64,000 bases of DNA from Diabrotica undecimpunctata (GCF_040954645.1 NC_092812.1:4278001-4342000); one strand, 5' to 3'. Shown: positions 36,401 through 48,713, numbered from the stretch's first letter. A program made the numbers and translations. Notes: generated by a model not told the origin, from the letters alone.

Positions 36401-36943
36401 CATATTGATTTCTTTATGTTTTTCTTGTCCATTTATCCTTTCAGAAAATTTTCTCCTGTCTGTTTCCTTTTCTTCTTCTATGTTGTCTGGTTCTGCTCTG
36501 ATTTCCAGTTGATTTTCCGAAAAATTGATGGTGATATGTTTTTCACTCAATTCATCAATTCCCGCTATCATATCATGATTTAGATCTTCGATCACCACAC
36601 ATTGCATAATATAGAATTGGTCTCCCACTCTGATCCGTACTCCTAAACCTTCGTTTACTGTCGTCAATTTTTTATTATTTGCACCCACTAAAGCCACCCT
36701 CGGAATCTTATACACAAATCTGTCCATATTTAATTCTTTTACTAGTTTTTTATTGATTAACGAAATTTCCGATCCAGAATCAATCAGAATTTTAATCGCT
36801 TTATGTTTTATAAATGCATCTAAAAAAATTAGACTGGAATTAGAATTTTGTTTTTCGTTTCCCGCCAACTGTATAAACTCTCTCGGGTGACAAAATATAC
36901 CGGAGAGTTTTTTACTTTTGTTTAGTGGATGCCTTATTGAAAA
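33500..36943 (-). pseudogene. Pol polyprotein: protease, RT, RNase H, integrase; two in-frame TAA
   Basis: Pol is one minus-strand frame, -1 relative to gag and overlapping its end, with no indel and only two stops: TAA at 35972-35974 (between protease spacer and RT) and at 35162-35164 (between RT and RNase H). Protease: ILIDSGSEISLI near 36770. A long Lys/Glu-rich spacer follows to 35972. RT: CVKKSNGDLRLCLDARNIN, FSKIDLKHSFW and catalytic YIDDLL near 35510. RNase H: LRTDASIKKFAGVL. Integrase: an HX4H zinc site followed by CVTCQKC, then DIVAIDM, a second Asp in ILLDNATYF, and Glu in NPSERFIQEV. This order is diagnostic of Gypsy elements. It would copy RNA to DNA and integrate it. The stops should block this copy unless read through. 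Confidence 0.88.
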
Positions 36944-38406
36944 TCCTGTCTGGATTCATTGAATACTTCTTCTTCCTCTTTTTCTATTGCTACATGATTC
37001 ATCTCTCTTCTGTTTTGTCGTTGGAATCTCTGATTATTTCTATCGTCCCTTTGTTCGTTCGTATTCCTATTCGGAGGATTTTGTGCATCTATATTCCTGT
37101 TGTGATTTTCATTTGTTCTATTTTGTGTATCATTCCGGTTATCGTAATTTTGTTGTCTATTGTAATTATTGTAATTTCTCGGCCTATATTCGTTTGTTGA
37201 TCTGGGATGTCGGTTTCTCTGGTCATAATTTGATGAATACCTTCTTTCCGGTCCATTATATTGGTCATGTTGTCTTCTATTTCTCATTTCTTTTCTTTTC
37301 GCTTCTTTTAATTGAAGGAATTGGCACAAACTATCAATATCTTGATAGTTTCTCAAAATCACGTGATCTTCCAACGTTTCCTCAAAATGTCTGCTGATCA
37401 TTTCTACCAGCTGTTCGGTAGAATATTTGTATTCTAGATATTTTGAATTGTTATATATCTGCAAAGCATATCTTTCTTCAGATATTCCCATTTTTTCGTG
37501 ATATTTTCCATTCTGTAGCTCTTGGTTGATTTCTCTCTGTTTATTTTTCCCCCAGAAATAGTTGAGAAATTTATTTTCAAAATCTGTCCAATTTTCAAAC
37601 TCATCTTCCTTGCTTTCATACCATAACGCTGCTCCTTCTTTCAAATGGTTTCTAATTGTTTCTTTGCAATCGTCAAAATATCTAATATGTTGTAATTTGG
37701 TTTTCAAATTTTTAACAAACGGTACTGGGTGTGTTTTCCGAATATCCCCGCCAAACTGTATTTTTATGTCACCCGGACTTTGGATGAGTACTTCTCTCCT
37801 GTCTCCCATCTCTCGTTGTTTTCTGATATCCTCAATTTGTTTTTCTATTTCTTTCTTGTCTTCTTGTAGCGCCATTTCAAATTTTTCTTCCAACTGTTCT
37901 ATTTCCTTTTTCTGGAAATTTCGTATCTCCTTCATTGTATCTTGGATATCTTTAATCTCTGTCTCTTGTTTTGCATTCTTTAGGGTTATTTCTTCTATCT
38001 GTTGTATTAGTTCTTTCTTTATCCCCTCAACACATCCTTTAATTTCCTGTTCATAGTTTTCGAAACGCTGCTCTATATTCCTGTTATTTAGTTCTATTGC
38101 TTGCCTTGTTTCCCGTTGGTTTTCTTCCATTGTTTGTTTTGTTTCATCCATTTTTTGTGATGTTTCTTGTTGATTTCTATCCATTTTATCCATTTTTTGT
38201 GACTGGAGTTGCATTAGTTATAATATTTTATCTATTCCTGATAATTCTTTTTTCTCCTCAACTATTGTAACATTTTCTTCATTATCCGATCCTTCTTCAA
38301 CAATTGTTTCCTCTTCTCTGTTATCCTCCTTCCTTTCTTGCATTTTGCTTTGACTCCTTGTGGTCGACATGTTGTTTCTTTTCGTTACTGTTTTTGTCCC
38401 CGCCAA
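36934..38406 (-). pseudogene. Gag, one in-frame TAA
   Basis: Gag, of about 490 codons, runs from the ATG at 38406 to the TAA at 36934-36936, broken only by a TAA at 38218-38220 after codon 62. The N-terminal half is Gln/Glu/Lys-rich coiled coil. A capsid-like domain follows (LKEGAALWYESKEDEFENWT, FENKFLNYFWG, HFEETLEDHVILRNYQDI). The C-terminus is Arg/Asn/Gln-rich and probably binds RNA; I see no CCHC knuckle. Gag would assemble the particle. An internal ATG at 38214 could in principle restart translation just after the stop. Confidence 0.85.
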
Positions 38407-38755
38407 ATGTGAAATTTTACAACACTCTATATGTTTCAGAACACGACAATATTTCTCCCCAAATGTATTAAATTTTCACGACAAATATCAAATATGCAAT
38501 CAGTACAATTCAAATAATTCAAAATAAATATCAAATGTACGATTGGTAAAGAAAATAAAATCAAATAATTCAATAGCAGTAAATATCCACTAACTACGAT
38601 CAATCAATAAATCAAATTTATATTCCCTGGAAAAATTGTCAAAATACTTTCAAATTCAAATTCCCTCAATGTTATATGTTTTTATCTCTGGATCACCTGT
38701 ACTTATTCCAGATCTCTTTCCCTTCCTTCAAATGTAAAAGCTGCGATATTTTTAA

Positions 38756-38773
38756 GCCCCACGTTGGGCGCCA
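38756..38773 (-). promoter_or_regulatory. Primer-binding site, tRNA-Lys(CUU) type
   Basis: The minus strand reads TGGCGCCCAACGTGGGGC five bases inside the 5' LTR. This is complementary to the 3' end of animal tRNA-Lys(CUU) including CCA, as I know that tRNA. The plus strand therefore looks like a tRNA tail but is not a tRNA gene. Confidence 0.85.
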
Positions 38774-38778
38774 GTTAT

Positions 38779-40182
38779 TGTGATATTTAAAGTCTTGGTG
38801 CGCCAAGCAATAATTAGCTAATTAATTTTTTTGATTAATTAAAATTATTTAAATGATATGATTATGACTCTATCACAATTTTTAATTCTTTTATCTCAGG
38901 GTTAAATTCGTGCTTCAATATCTATGCTATTACATGTGAAAGGTAAGGTCCAGAGAATACCGGAATAATAAAAAAAACACATATGATCTAACACTATATA
39001 TTGAAATAAAAATAATGAAATAATTCACACTCAAAAGTTTTCAATAAACAAATCTCATATAAGGATTCTCAAAATTTTGTTCTCCGTACGTGAACAATCA
39101 AAATTTATGGTACAAACAATATTAATTGAAAACTCAAAATCCCAAACTATTCTAACTCTCCTAATCAAAATATTTATATCCTTTCTAAATTACGAGTAAA
39201 AATTGTGTTATCAATAAAAGAAAAAAAAACTGCAGAAAACAAAAATATCTCTCTCTGATGATGAGTGGTCCAAATCCTTGTTCCTTGTAGACTGTATTAT
39301 CTCCTCTCAACCGCTCCCTATGTAATCAGCAATCTTACAACAGATTGTTGCAAGTATATCGTCCTTAATGATCTCCTTCAAAAGCAAAAATCATTCAAAT
39401 TATGATAGCCTTTCTCCTCTCGATAAACTGAATCTCTCGTTGGCCCGAGTGAAAAATGACTCTTGGGATATCTTCTCTTTACGATAAACTGAATCTCTCG
39501 TTGGCCTGAACAGTGACTCTTGGAATATAAGTAGGAAAATATGACTTACAATATTTTGCTGCTTCAGCCTCTGTCAGATACACTAACTCCACAAAAACTC
39601 ACTAACATTCAACACTACTGCTTGCTACTTCTTTAGAACCACCAGAGAACAATCACTGTTCCTCTTACAGACTTGGAAAATCAACTGACTATATCTTTTC
39701 TCTCTCCTCAATCTCGCTAAACTTTTTCCTACATACTTATCCCGCCTCTTTCAATCTCCGCCAATCACAACTCGTCACAATTCCCCCATTTTTTCATTTC
39801 GATAACAAACAAATTTTTACCTATACTTATAAATTTCCTAAAACTTATTTACAAATAATATTTTTCTATAATTCTTAAAAACTAACAAAAACCACTTTCT
39901 ATAATCCCTTCTATTGTCTTTAATCACTGCATTAATGTATTTTGAAAAACCCCGTTCAATTGTCTGTGGCTTTCACTTAAACTTATGCGGGTCACTCAAG
40001 TATAACAAAGAAATAAATGCAAAGCTTACACTTTGTTTAGTACAGGAAATCCAAGGATTTAATAACTTTCCTTCTCCGAAATGTTTGTTGGATATTATCC
40101 TACTTATCTGAATTATTTTAATGTTTTTGAACTTTGAAATATTTTTAAACAAACCAATCTTTTTCTCGATTTTACATATCAT

Positions 40183-40186
<4 letters not shown>
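38779..40186 (-). repeat. 5' LTR (right copy)
   Basis: This is 1408 bp, offset exactly 6767 from the left LTR. It should hold the promoter (minus strand), but I cannot place the start site with confidence. Confidence 0.95.

Positions 40187-40250
<64 letters not shown>
40187..40250. repeat. (TA)n array, right part
   Basis: The TA run starts immediately after the 5' LTR. It is the other half of the array at 31941-32011. Confidence 0.93.
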
Positions 40251-40252
<2 letters not shown>

Positions 40253-40536
40253 ATCATGATCTAAATGAAGAAGATTTAAAAATACAGTCGCAAATAAAAT
40301 AGTTAGCAAGGGTAGAAAATACTAAAGAAACGAGGTCAAAATCAAATTCAACAAACACATGGTAAACGAAAAGCTTTGGAAATCAAAACACAGCCAAAAA
40401 GAAACTAAAAGACAACAACTTTAAAAAAAATCGAACCGAAATGGAGACATCGCAATGGACCAGGACAAGGCGCAGACAAGGAAAAGGATGCTACACCATA
40501 GAAAAAAGAAAATTTTAAAGTAGATAATAAGTATTA
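40251..40536. other. A-rich stretch, possibly LINE ORF1 tail
   Basis: Plus-strand frames are Lys/Asn/Gln-rich and broken. The A-rich bias resembles LINE-A and LINE-B coding strands, but no motif is clear. Confidence 0.3.
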
Positions 40537-40789
40537 TGAACAATAGTGGAGTTCGAATTCGACAAGCTTAGTGAGTGGACGTATTCGAGTGCTGGTATTT
40601 TTACTTTTTGTTAATATAAGTATATTACCTGTTATAATTATATCTTAATTGATATATTGAACCTCGTTAATTTTTCAAACTTTAGCTTTGGTTTGACTAA
40701 TTACATATTTTATGTTTTATTAACTGATAGCATTTCAAATATTTTAAATATAGAAGCTGTAGATGAAAACGACTAAAATTAGTTAAACC

Positions 40790-41815
40790 ATGGGGGAAAA
40801 TACGGGCGGGGAACCGCCCGATTTAAATGAAGGTATGAACAATATTGAAAGCGGAATTAAAGATGATTATAATAATATTATTGATCTAGAAAATCGTTAT
40901 AGACCAGGCGATAAAGATCCTTATTTAGTGTTTGTTGAACACAAAGAAAAAAATATTAGAAGACTTTTCCCAATTAAAATCGGTCACTACCTTCTCCCCG
41001 ATGAAGCAATAAGTAAAGAAGTAGAGGATATAAAGTCAGTAGGAATAAACCGCGTGAAAGTTATATTTAAAACTTTGGAATCGGCTAATTCTATAGTTAA
41101 TCATTATGTCATTAAACAAAATAATCTAAATAAAAAAGTAGTAAGTGTACAAAGAATGAAAAGGAAAATAATATATTCCGATGGAAATCCTTGTTTAGTT
41201 AATAGGCAAATGATTGTAGTACAATTTCTGGGCAATGAAAGTCCACAAAACATACAAATTAATATCTGCAACTTCCAAGTAGAGCCATATATACAACCAG
41301 TTGTACAATGCTTTAAGTGTTTGCGTTATGGTCACTCGGCCAGACAATACAAATCTAAAGATGGTAGATGCAAAAAATGCACAAGTCTGGATCATGTGGA
41401 AGATGTATGTCAATCAGAAAATGTCTGCATATACTGTAAAAATAATTAACACACTTCAAAACAAAAACAAATAAAACAGATTATGGCCCAGGAAAATATT
41501 TCCTTTAAAGAAGCTAAAAATAAGTATATAAATCCTACTTATGCAAAAATTATTACGAATAACAAGTTCTCAATATTAAATAATATTAATAACTTTCCAC
41601 GATTACCTGATGTCAGGCAAAAATTCTCTCAACCTTCTTCAGCAGTCTTAAGGAAACCCTCTATCAAAACAATTATGCCTACTTCAAAAAAACGAAAACC
41701 TTCCCCTCTATCCCCCACTACAGAAACTTCACCAATAAAAAAAACTTATCAATTAACATTAGATGCTAATACTGTTCTTTCTAATCCTTATAGAGACGAA
41801 TATATGGACTCATAA
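40790..41815 (+). pseudogene. Element C ORF1 (Gag-like, zinc knuckle), split
   Basis: Codons from the ATG at 40790 run to a TAA at 41447. The protein has an N-terminal RRM-like region (about residues 40-160: VFVEHKEKNIRRLFPIKIGH, KVIFKTLESANSIV) and knuckles CFKCLRYGHSARQYKSKDGR then CKKCTSLDHVEDVC, the first with Tyr in place of the last Cys. The rest (41483-41815, QENISFKEAKN to NPYRDEYMDS) continues after a small deletion compared with element D. It would bind element RNA. Confidence 0.75.
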
Positions 41816-44631
41816 AAATAAATATATAAATAATAAATAAAAGTCCGTATTTATACTATCTACATTCGTTAAACAACTTCAAAAAAATTTTCCGTCTAGC
41901 TCAGTTACTTTTGCAGATTTAGATATAAGAGAATTTGTTAATAATATATTTGATTTCGATAATCCCACTGATGGAATGGACTTTAATATTAGTGGGTCTG
42001 AATCCGAATATTATTAACCTTCCCGATTCCTAACCACAATATTACAAAAGAAAATCTATGTATTTTGCAATGGAACACTAGATCATTAAAAGCAAATAAA
42101 GCCAGATTAATTAATTTTGTTCACAGTACTCAAATTGACACTATTGTTTCATCAAAATAACGGCTTAAGCCTGACGAAATTTTTTTTTTTTGAGAGGGTT
42201 CAATTTAGTTAAAAATGTAGAATTGATGGTTATGGCGGGGTAGGCATTTTTATAGCTGAAGGGTTAGTGTTCAAAGAGGTTAATACTACTCAATGGTCAA
42301 AAAAAGAGTTAGAAGTTTGCGCAATTACCTTATCTGCTATAAACTAGTCAACAGTATCTATTTACCGACCACCCGACGTGGTTGTCAAATTTACCGATTG
42401 GATGGATTTATTTCAGCAATTCAAGGCCCATACTCTTTTTTGCGGAGACTTTAACGCGCACCATGATAGTTGGGGACCTATAACTGATCATCGACATGGA
42501 AAAATTTTAGCAGAAGCAATAGATCATCTAGACCTTGTTGTAATAAATGATTGTACTCCCGCTAGAATTAACTCTGATGGGAATCATTTAGCGGTGGACA
42601 TAACATTAACTTCCCATTTTTAAGTTGATAAATTAACTTGGACCGTCTTATATGATACAATGGGATCAGACCACTTTTCACTAGCTATCGACATCCAAAT
42701 TAATCCTTTATTTTTTTTTAATAAATCCTTCTACTAAATGGAATGACACATTCGCGGACTGGGAATTATTTCGAATACTCTTGGAAAAAGATGTTACTGA
42801 GTTACTTACTAAAAATAATATGAATAATGTAGAAACTTTTTTCGAGATGATTTCCACTGCAGCGAATCTGTCTATGCCTGTTAAAAAATCTTTTACTCCC
42901 ATTTCTCCTAGACTAGTTTGGTGGGATCAGGAATGTAGCAAGATGGTAGAAAAATGAAAAACGGCCTTACGAAATTATAGAATTCAGTCCAATCATAATA
43001 ATTATTTAGTATATCAAAACGTAGCTGCCCAAACTAAACGTTTATTTAAAAACAAACAATATTGCAGCTGGATTAACTTTCTAAATAAGCTTAACAAAAG
43101 TACACCACTGACCGAAATTTGGAAGTTCGTTAAAACTGTAAATAACAAAAATGTTCTTTGTCCCAAAAACCCCCTTTCAAAAAAATTAATAGATCAAATT
43201 CTAAACAAAATAGGTCCTCCTTTTCCTTCTAATTTCGTAGTAAAACCATTTAACAAATTTCTATTTAATCACGAAGATGAATTGTCTTTTTCTTTTACAA
43301 TGAACAAACTGAATTTAGCGATTAAAAATAGTCGGAACACTGCTCCCGGGTAAGATGGCTTTACCTATAAAATAGTTTATAATTTACCATATTCTGCTAA
43401 ACTTTTTCTTTTGCAGCTATTTAATAACTAGTGAAGGAAACAAAAATATTCCGACTGTTTTAAAAATATTATAATTTGCCTTAAGCTTAAACCTTATAAA
43501 GATCCAGAAATTCCATCTTCATACCGTCCAATCTCGTTAATATCATTTGTAATCAAAACATTCGAACGATTAATTAACTTTAGATTAGAACATTTTGTTG
43601 AATATAGATCCCTATTACCAAACATTCAATATGGTTTTCGTAGAGGACGAGGAACAATCGATGCTGTGAGTCATTTAGTTTCAGAAATACAAATAAGTTT
43701 TTCCAGAAACCTTTATACATTATGTTTATTTATAGATCTATCAGGGGCCTATGATGTAGTTGACCTAAATATTTTAGCAAAAAAAATGGAAACAATTGGA
43801 ATTAATAAAACCGTATGTGCGAATATCATAAGTCTCTTTCATAACAGAAAAATATTTATTCGGGATCACAATAACGTATTACATGGTCCACACACAGTAT
43901 GTAACGGTTTACCTCAAGGGTCCGTATTGAGCCCTATTTTATTTAATATTTACACTGCAGATCTACATACGTTAGTAGGGGACAAGTTCAACATGATAGA
44001 ATACGCGGATGATTTATGATTTTACTTCAGCCATGGTTCATATGAGAAATTTTTAGATGGTTTGCTACTGCTTGTCTAGATGAGTTCACGATTCCATACG
44101 TCGACGAATATGGTATAGTCCATAAATACCTAGGTATAGTATTAGATAAAAAATTGCTTTGGACTACCCCCATAAAATATATTAAAAAAAGATGCGAAAA
44201 AGCCATAAATCTGCTAAAAGTGGTGTCCAAGAAAAAATGGGGAGCTGAAAAAATGAGTCTAATGATGTCATCACCTAACCAAGCAGTCCCTGCAGAAATA
44301 CAAGAACTTCCGTTAAATAGACGTAGACAGTATTTGGCTGAAAAACAAATAATTAAATACAGGGCATTTAATACGAATATGATCCAGAAAATAGGTTTTA
44401 TTAATACTTACAACTCCTTATTGGAGAATAAAAAACTCCCCTCCCTTGTCAGATGGCTTTATTAATACCAATCAATATGACATTTGTATATTCAATAGTC
44501 CCAAATATCCAATATATGAATATAGTTATCAAAGTATAATATTTCGGCCAACCATTATATACCCTGAATATACTGAAAACGCTAATTTAAATAACATAAT
44601 ACTTTCAACCACATTGAATGCAATCTCATAA

Positions 44632-44775
44632 TCTTACAATAATTTTAGCAAGACATCGAAAAATCTTTATTTCCAGCTTCACCCACAGCTTCCAAATAGA
44701 ATACCGGTCATAACTTTTGATTATATAAAAAGATATACTTCAACAGTAGCACGCTTAAAATTGAATCATGGTCTT
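44632..44775 (+). repeat. Misplaced duplicate of the element C 3' coding region
   Basis: This stretch matches 45250-45393 at roughly 93 percent by eye (atcttacaataattttagca through ttgaatcatgg). It interrupts the order of RT and RNase H, so it was inserted after, or copied during, retrotransposition. Confidence 0.85.
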
Positions 44776-45249
44776 TTGGAAAAAATGTTACTAAAATATT
44801 TACAGATGGGTTCAAATGTGAAAATGGAACTGGTGCAGCATTTTTTGATTCAGACATCAACCATGTCGAAACATTTAGACTATCAGATACACTCTCTATT
44901 TACAGTGCTGAGTCTATCGCCATAAAAAAGCCTACTATGGTGCACACTAAATTCAGTTCATACGTTTTCTATTATGCCAGATTAAAAGTCCGTTCTGCAA
45001 GTAGTTGAAGGATCTCCAATAAATATTTATAATCAAAAATTAACTTGTGAAATAAAAAACTTATTATACCAAGTAAACCAACAAAAAAAAAATTATTTTC
45101 ATATGGGTAAAAGGTCACAGCGGTATTATAGGTAATAAAATGGTAGATTTTGAAGCAAAAGAAGCTTTTAAATCAGATAAATTTGTAGAAACTTTTTCTT
45201 ATACCGACTTAACTACTAACCTAAAAAAAGCTATTAAAGTCAGATGGTC

Positions 45250-45393
45250 AGAATCTTACAATAATTTTTACAAGACATCGAAAAATATTTATTTCCAGCT
45301 TTACCCACAGCTTCCAAATAAAATACCGGTCATAACTTTTGATTATATAAAAAGATATAATTCAACAGTAACACGTTTAAAATTGAATCATGG
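45250..45393 (+). repeat. Source position of the internal duplicate
   Basis: This lies in the expected order, inside the open frame 45140-45652. Confidence 0.85.
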
Positions 45394-45766
45394 CTGTTTT
45401 CCAGAGCACCTTTATAAATTAGGGATACTAAAGTCCCCGTTATGTGACTGTGACAACATGTCCATAGGTGACATTAACCACATATTTCTGGAGTGTAAAA
45501 AAAATGATACGGCTATATCTAGACTATATAATTCTCTAATAGAATACAACACTCCTCTCCCTCTCAACATTGATTCCCTGTTATCAAGTCATAATAAACG
45601 CATTTTAGATGCAATAATAAATTACGTTAAAGAAGCTAAAATCGATATTTAACCTTATAAGCACCTAATATGTACCTATATGTGTATGAATAAAAATGTA
45701 TCCTGTGGCTAATAGACTATGTCTAAGGCCATCCCTTTCCTCTACACACACACATGAACAATAGTG

Positions 45767-46299
45767 ATGGGACTTATATTAATAGTAGTAATAAAAAAAA
45801 AGGATTACCACCAGTAAAACTAATATTAAAGGTACATATCCTGTGGGAGTTTTTTGTGAATTTTTCTATCAGGTGTGGCCACCTGTGAATGGGAGATACT
45901 CTCTGGGTATTTTTACCACCGATACCCAGAGGGTAGCAGGATTACCTGCCGTGGAGCAAAAACTGACACCTGGCAGTAGGTATAAAATGTAAACCCATTA
46001 AAATGGTAATTACTGATTTATGTTTGGTATTTTATTTTGGGATTTATGTGGGGATCGCTAGGGCACGTCTGGAGCCGGCGCTGGACGTAACAGCATGCGG
46101 GACGTCGGCGGAAGGGTTAAGGAGGCGGGACCCTGTCATACAATCAGCTACAGCCTAAAAAGAAAAACAACCACAAGAGAGATAAACAACAACAAGAGCT
46201 CCACTCGCTGAACGTGCTGCGCTGGAACATCATCCGGCGCTCACTCAAGCAGGACTACTGCGGCAGCGCATAAAATGGACTGTGTCTATAAATGAACAC
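45767..46299 (+). other. Possible 5' region of the old LINE family
   Basis: No frame is conserved. A less AT-rich patch (46050-46140, 'ggagccggcgctggacgtaa') just before the recognisable ORF suggests a leader. Another patch (45890-45960) contains an imperfect hairpin 'ctctgggtatttttaccaccgatacccagag'. Confidence 0.35.
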
Positions 46300-47517
46300 A
46301 ATTTGCGCTTCTATTACAAAGTTACGAACCTCGGTCGAGAAACGATGGGCTATTGTCAACATCTTTATGCCGAAATTAGAAGATAGTACCCAGAAATGAA
46401 AGTTTCCGAACAACGAGTAGCAGATCAGTACCAGGTAATTATCAGAAACAATCTCATCCCAGAGACTAGAAGCAATACTCTAGCAGATTTCTGAGGTTGT
46501 CATACAAGAAACTCAACATGATAATACACAGCAGAACAACAATGATTTGCGTGATAGCCTGGTTAACGAAATGGCACACGTCATATGAGAGTTAGCAAGA
46601 CTTGACAGACCACCGCTACCAAGAGTAAACTCTTGTAAGAAACTAGGTGTGCTGTTACAAATTGTGAACACTGATGTCCTGCCCAATTATGTCGTAGCAG
46701 CCCATACATTGGAAATATGCACACCCTGATTTACTGTGTAGCAACAGCAATTGCCAATCTTATGGGAATTAAGATCAGAACACGACGGTGTACTAATATC
46801 GGAGAGACAGAAAACAGAGTTGCACCTTAAGAAAACAGCTGCTAAGAAAAATTAAATTATTATGTAGGGACATTGTCCAAATCATGGAATGTGTTCGAGG
46901 AACAACTCAGTAGAAAAGTAATCAGAAGAGCTGAAGAAATAATGCTAACCACCGCAAGACAATCAGACTAAGGAGATAAGGATAAGCTTTTTGAGAATGC
47001 CGAGAAGACGATCTATCGGAAACTCAATCCTACTGTAGAAAGTGTCAATAAGTCGTACGCAAGCCAAGAAGAAATCCATGAGTTTTAAGGAAATCAACTT
47101 TCCACACCAGATACTCTTAACACCAATACTGGATAGATCGAAGATACGGCGTGCAACTATCAACACTACGTTACTGCTTCCTACGAACCCTTCACTACTA
47201 AAGAAGTTTCAAATATTATCAAACAGCTTTATAACTGGAAATTCCTGGACCAGAAGTCGTTCAGAACTTTTGGCTCAAAAAGTTCTGGAGTATTCATGGG
47301 TGGTTATCAGCATTAATTAATTACATTATTTAATGTAATACTAATTACATTACTATTTATAATCCGCGGTAATTACGATCTTTCCTAACCCAGGTAACAG
47401 CTTATTCAATACCAAGAAATGCGCATAAACCATCTTACTATTACGAAAAAATGCGCATCTGGATGGGTAAACCTCTGCGTCGAACTATCGGCAGACATCG
47501 GGAAAAATATTCCCTAA

Positions 47518-47970
47518 AACAGAAATGTCACGTTGGTCCTTAATGGATAAAAGGGCAAACTCTCGAACTAAGGAAACTCACTAACTTTCCACTATCTTTT
47601 ATTTATATTTATACATGTACATAATTACGGGTCTACAAAGAGTTTTGTTACGTTATGTACACATCTCGAACAATTATTCTACAATAATAATTCAACAATA
47701 AATCTCTTTTACGTTTTATTAATTCTCTCAGGGTTACCATATTGGACCTTGAATCTACGTGATATAAGGCAAGGCCAATGCTTCTTATGGCAAGGCTGTG
47801 TATAAAAAATAAGTGTTTGTAATCCAAACATAACTGCTCGTGTCATAACCCACTTTTGACAACATATATGATTTAAGATATTCTATATAACATTACAATG
47901 TAAGGGTTTATAACCTTACTGTACAAAAGGTTTATTTACTAGCCATTCAGGTTCACGTTATACTAACCAA
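47518..47970. mobile_element. Non-coding insertion in the old LINE, possible solo LTR
   Basis: Coding resemblance stops at 47517 and resumes at 47971 (GGCQAFAATEY). The intervening 450 bp is AT-rich, opens near 'tgtcacgttggtcc', and contains 'ctctcagggttaccatattg', faintly like the 'tatctcagggttaaattcgt' part of the Gypsy LTR at 32.13 kb. No target duplication is proved. Confidence 0.3.
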
Positions 47971-48514
47971 GGCTGCCAGGCATTTGCTGCAACTGAATAT
48001 AAGGACGCCACGACTCAGGAAGAAAAATCCTTGAAAAAGAGTATACTTGATATTGACAATTACAGGCTATACTGGGACTGAACTGTGCTAACAGACCAAA
48101 CCGTGGCACATAGTAGACCAGATCGCATACTAGTTGATAAACTTAAGAGACAAACATCGCTAATTGATATGGCAATACCCAACAACAATAATCTTCGTGT
48201 TAAACAGAACCAAAATATCGCCAAATACAGGGATCTAGAAATTTGAATACGAAGATAGTGGAGAATGAAAAGTACTCAGACAATACCTATTATTCTCTCT
48301 ACTACTGGAGTTATTCCGAAGAACCTCCTAGAAAACACAACGTTAAGTCTGAATGGACATCTCTACAAGACCATGCAGAAAGCTGTACTACTCTCAAGGT
48401 TCAGATGTGTACGAAAATTTTTTGGGAGATACTCCAGCCTACCAAGTCACTTAAAGCTCGATAACACGGAAAAAGTTCCAATAGAGCTCAATCCTTTTGA
48501 TACCGTACTCGACA

Positions 48515-48625
48515 GTGAGGAGTAGGCAGATTGAGACCTCAGTGCCGAGAGACAGTTCTTCCAATATAGAACACGATACTGGTACGTCTCGAGTGAGGGG
48601 AGTAGGCAGATTGAGACCCCGAACT
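48515..48625 (+). repeat. Direct repeat in LINE 3' region
   Basis: The phrase 'gaggagtaggcagattgaga' at about 48519 recurs, slightly changed, at about 48597, 78 bp later. Confidence 0.7.
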
Positions 48626-48710
48626 CGAACCGAACCGTATCACTCTTGATAATGGCTCCAAAATGGGTGCCGAAACGTCGAGTAATAAATTCTCAACGCA
48701 AATTTATCCG

Positions 48711-48713
<3 letters not shown>

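Larger units (their letters stand above)
32012..40186 (-). mobile_element. Gypsy-type LTR retrotransposon, complete structure
   Basis: The 8.2-kb element has two 1408-bp LTRs, a tRNA-Lys primer site, gag and pol in the Gypsy order (protease, RT, RNase H, integrase), and a purine-rich tract. Coding is on the minus strand, so the right LTR is the 5' LTR. No envelope frame exists between pol and the 3' LTR (only about 80 bp). The target duplication cannot be read because both flanks are TA repeat. The LTRs look identical, implying very recent insertion. Confidence 0.93.
42055..45652 (+). pseudogene. Element C ORF2: endonuclease, RT, RNase H, rearranged
   Basis: The endonuclease starts LCILQWNTRSLKANKARL (42058) and includes FCGDFNAHHDSWGPITDH (about 42440). 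RT blocks: SYRPISLISFVIKTFERLIN, LFIDLSGAYDVVDLN, GLPQGSVLSPILFNIY and catalytic EYADDL at 44000, followed by a TGA. Part of the RT thumb is deleted near 44060. The RNase H start (KIFTDGFKCENGTGAAFF, about 44800) and end (VKGHSGIIGNKMVDFEAKEA, about 45105) are present, placing it with the I clade and not Jockey. The C-terminal knuckle CDCDNMSIGDINHIFLEC lies at about 45450. A 140-bp piece of the C-terminus is duplicated inside (44632-44775). Confidence 0.78.
40549..45754 (+). mobile_element. I-like non-LTR retrotransposon (element C)
   Basis: The element has a 240-bp leader, ORF1 with zinc knuckle, ORF2 with endonuclease, YADD RT and RNase H, and a short 3' region ending in (CA)n. The 12-mer tgaacaatagtg is found at 40537-40548 and 45755-45766 and is my candidate target duplication. 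Many breaks and an internal rearrangement make it inactive. A related copy starts at about 61.5 kb. Confidence 0.75.
46300..48710 (+). pseudogene. Old LINE ('SEQRxADQ / NWKSPG' RT family), broken
   Basis: In order on the plus strand: an N-terminal region with VSEQRVADQYQVIIRNNLIP (about 46395); a stretch before the RT with EVSNIIKQLYNWKFLDQKSF, which matches the RT block usually reading NWKSPGxDGI (about 47200); a hinge with EMRINH (47415); then after a gap YWD, LTDQTVAHSRPDRILVDKLK and SLIDMAIPNNNNLRVKQNQN (48060-48210), IPKNLLENTTLSLNGHLYKT and a final VLLSRFRCVRKFFG. A 3' region ending 'aaattctcaacgcaaattta' abuts (TA)n. I know this RT family from many invertebrates but do not assign a clade. 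Most of the RT core is missing and frames are broken throughout. Confidence 0.65.

Noticed and set aside
36078..36583. Phe/Ser-rich plus-strand frames opposite pol
   Set aside because: They are antisense shadows of the Lys/Glu-rich spacer between protease and RT.
38756..38773. tRNA-Lys 3' end on the plus strand, possible tRNA gene
   Set aside because: Only the last 18 bases are present, next to an LTR; it is the primer-binding site on the other strand.
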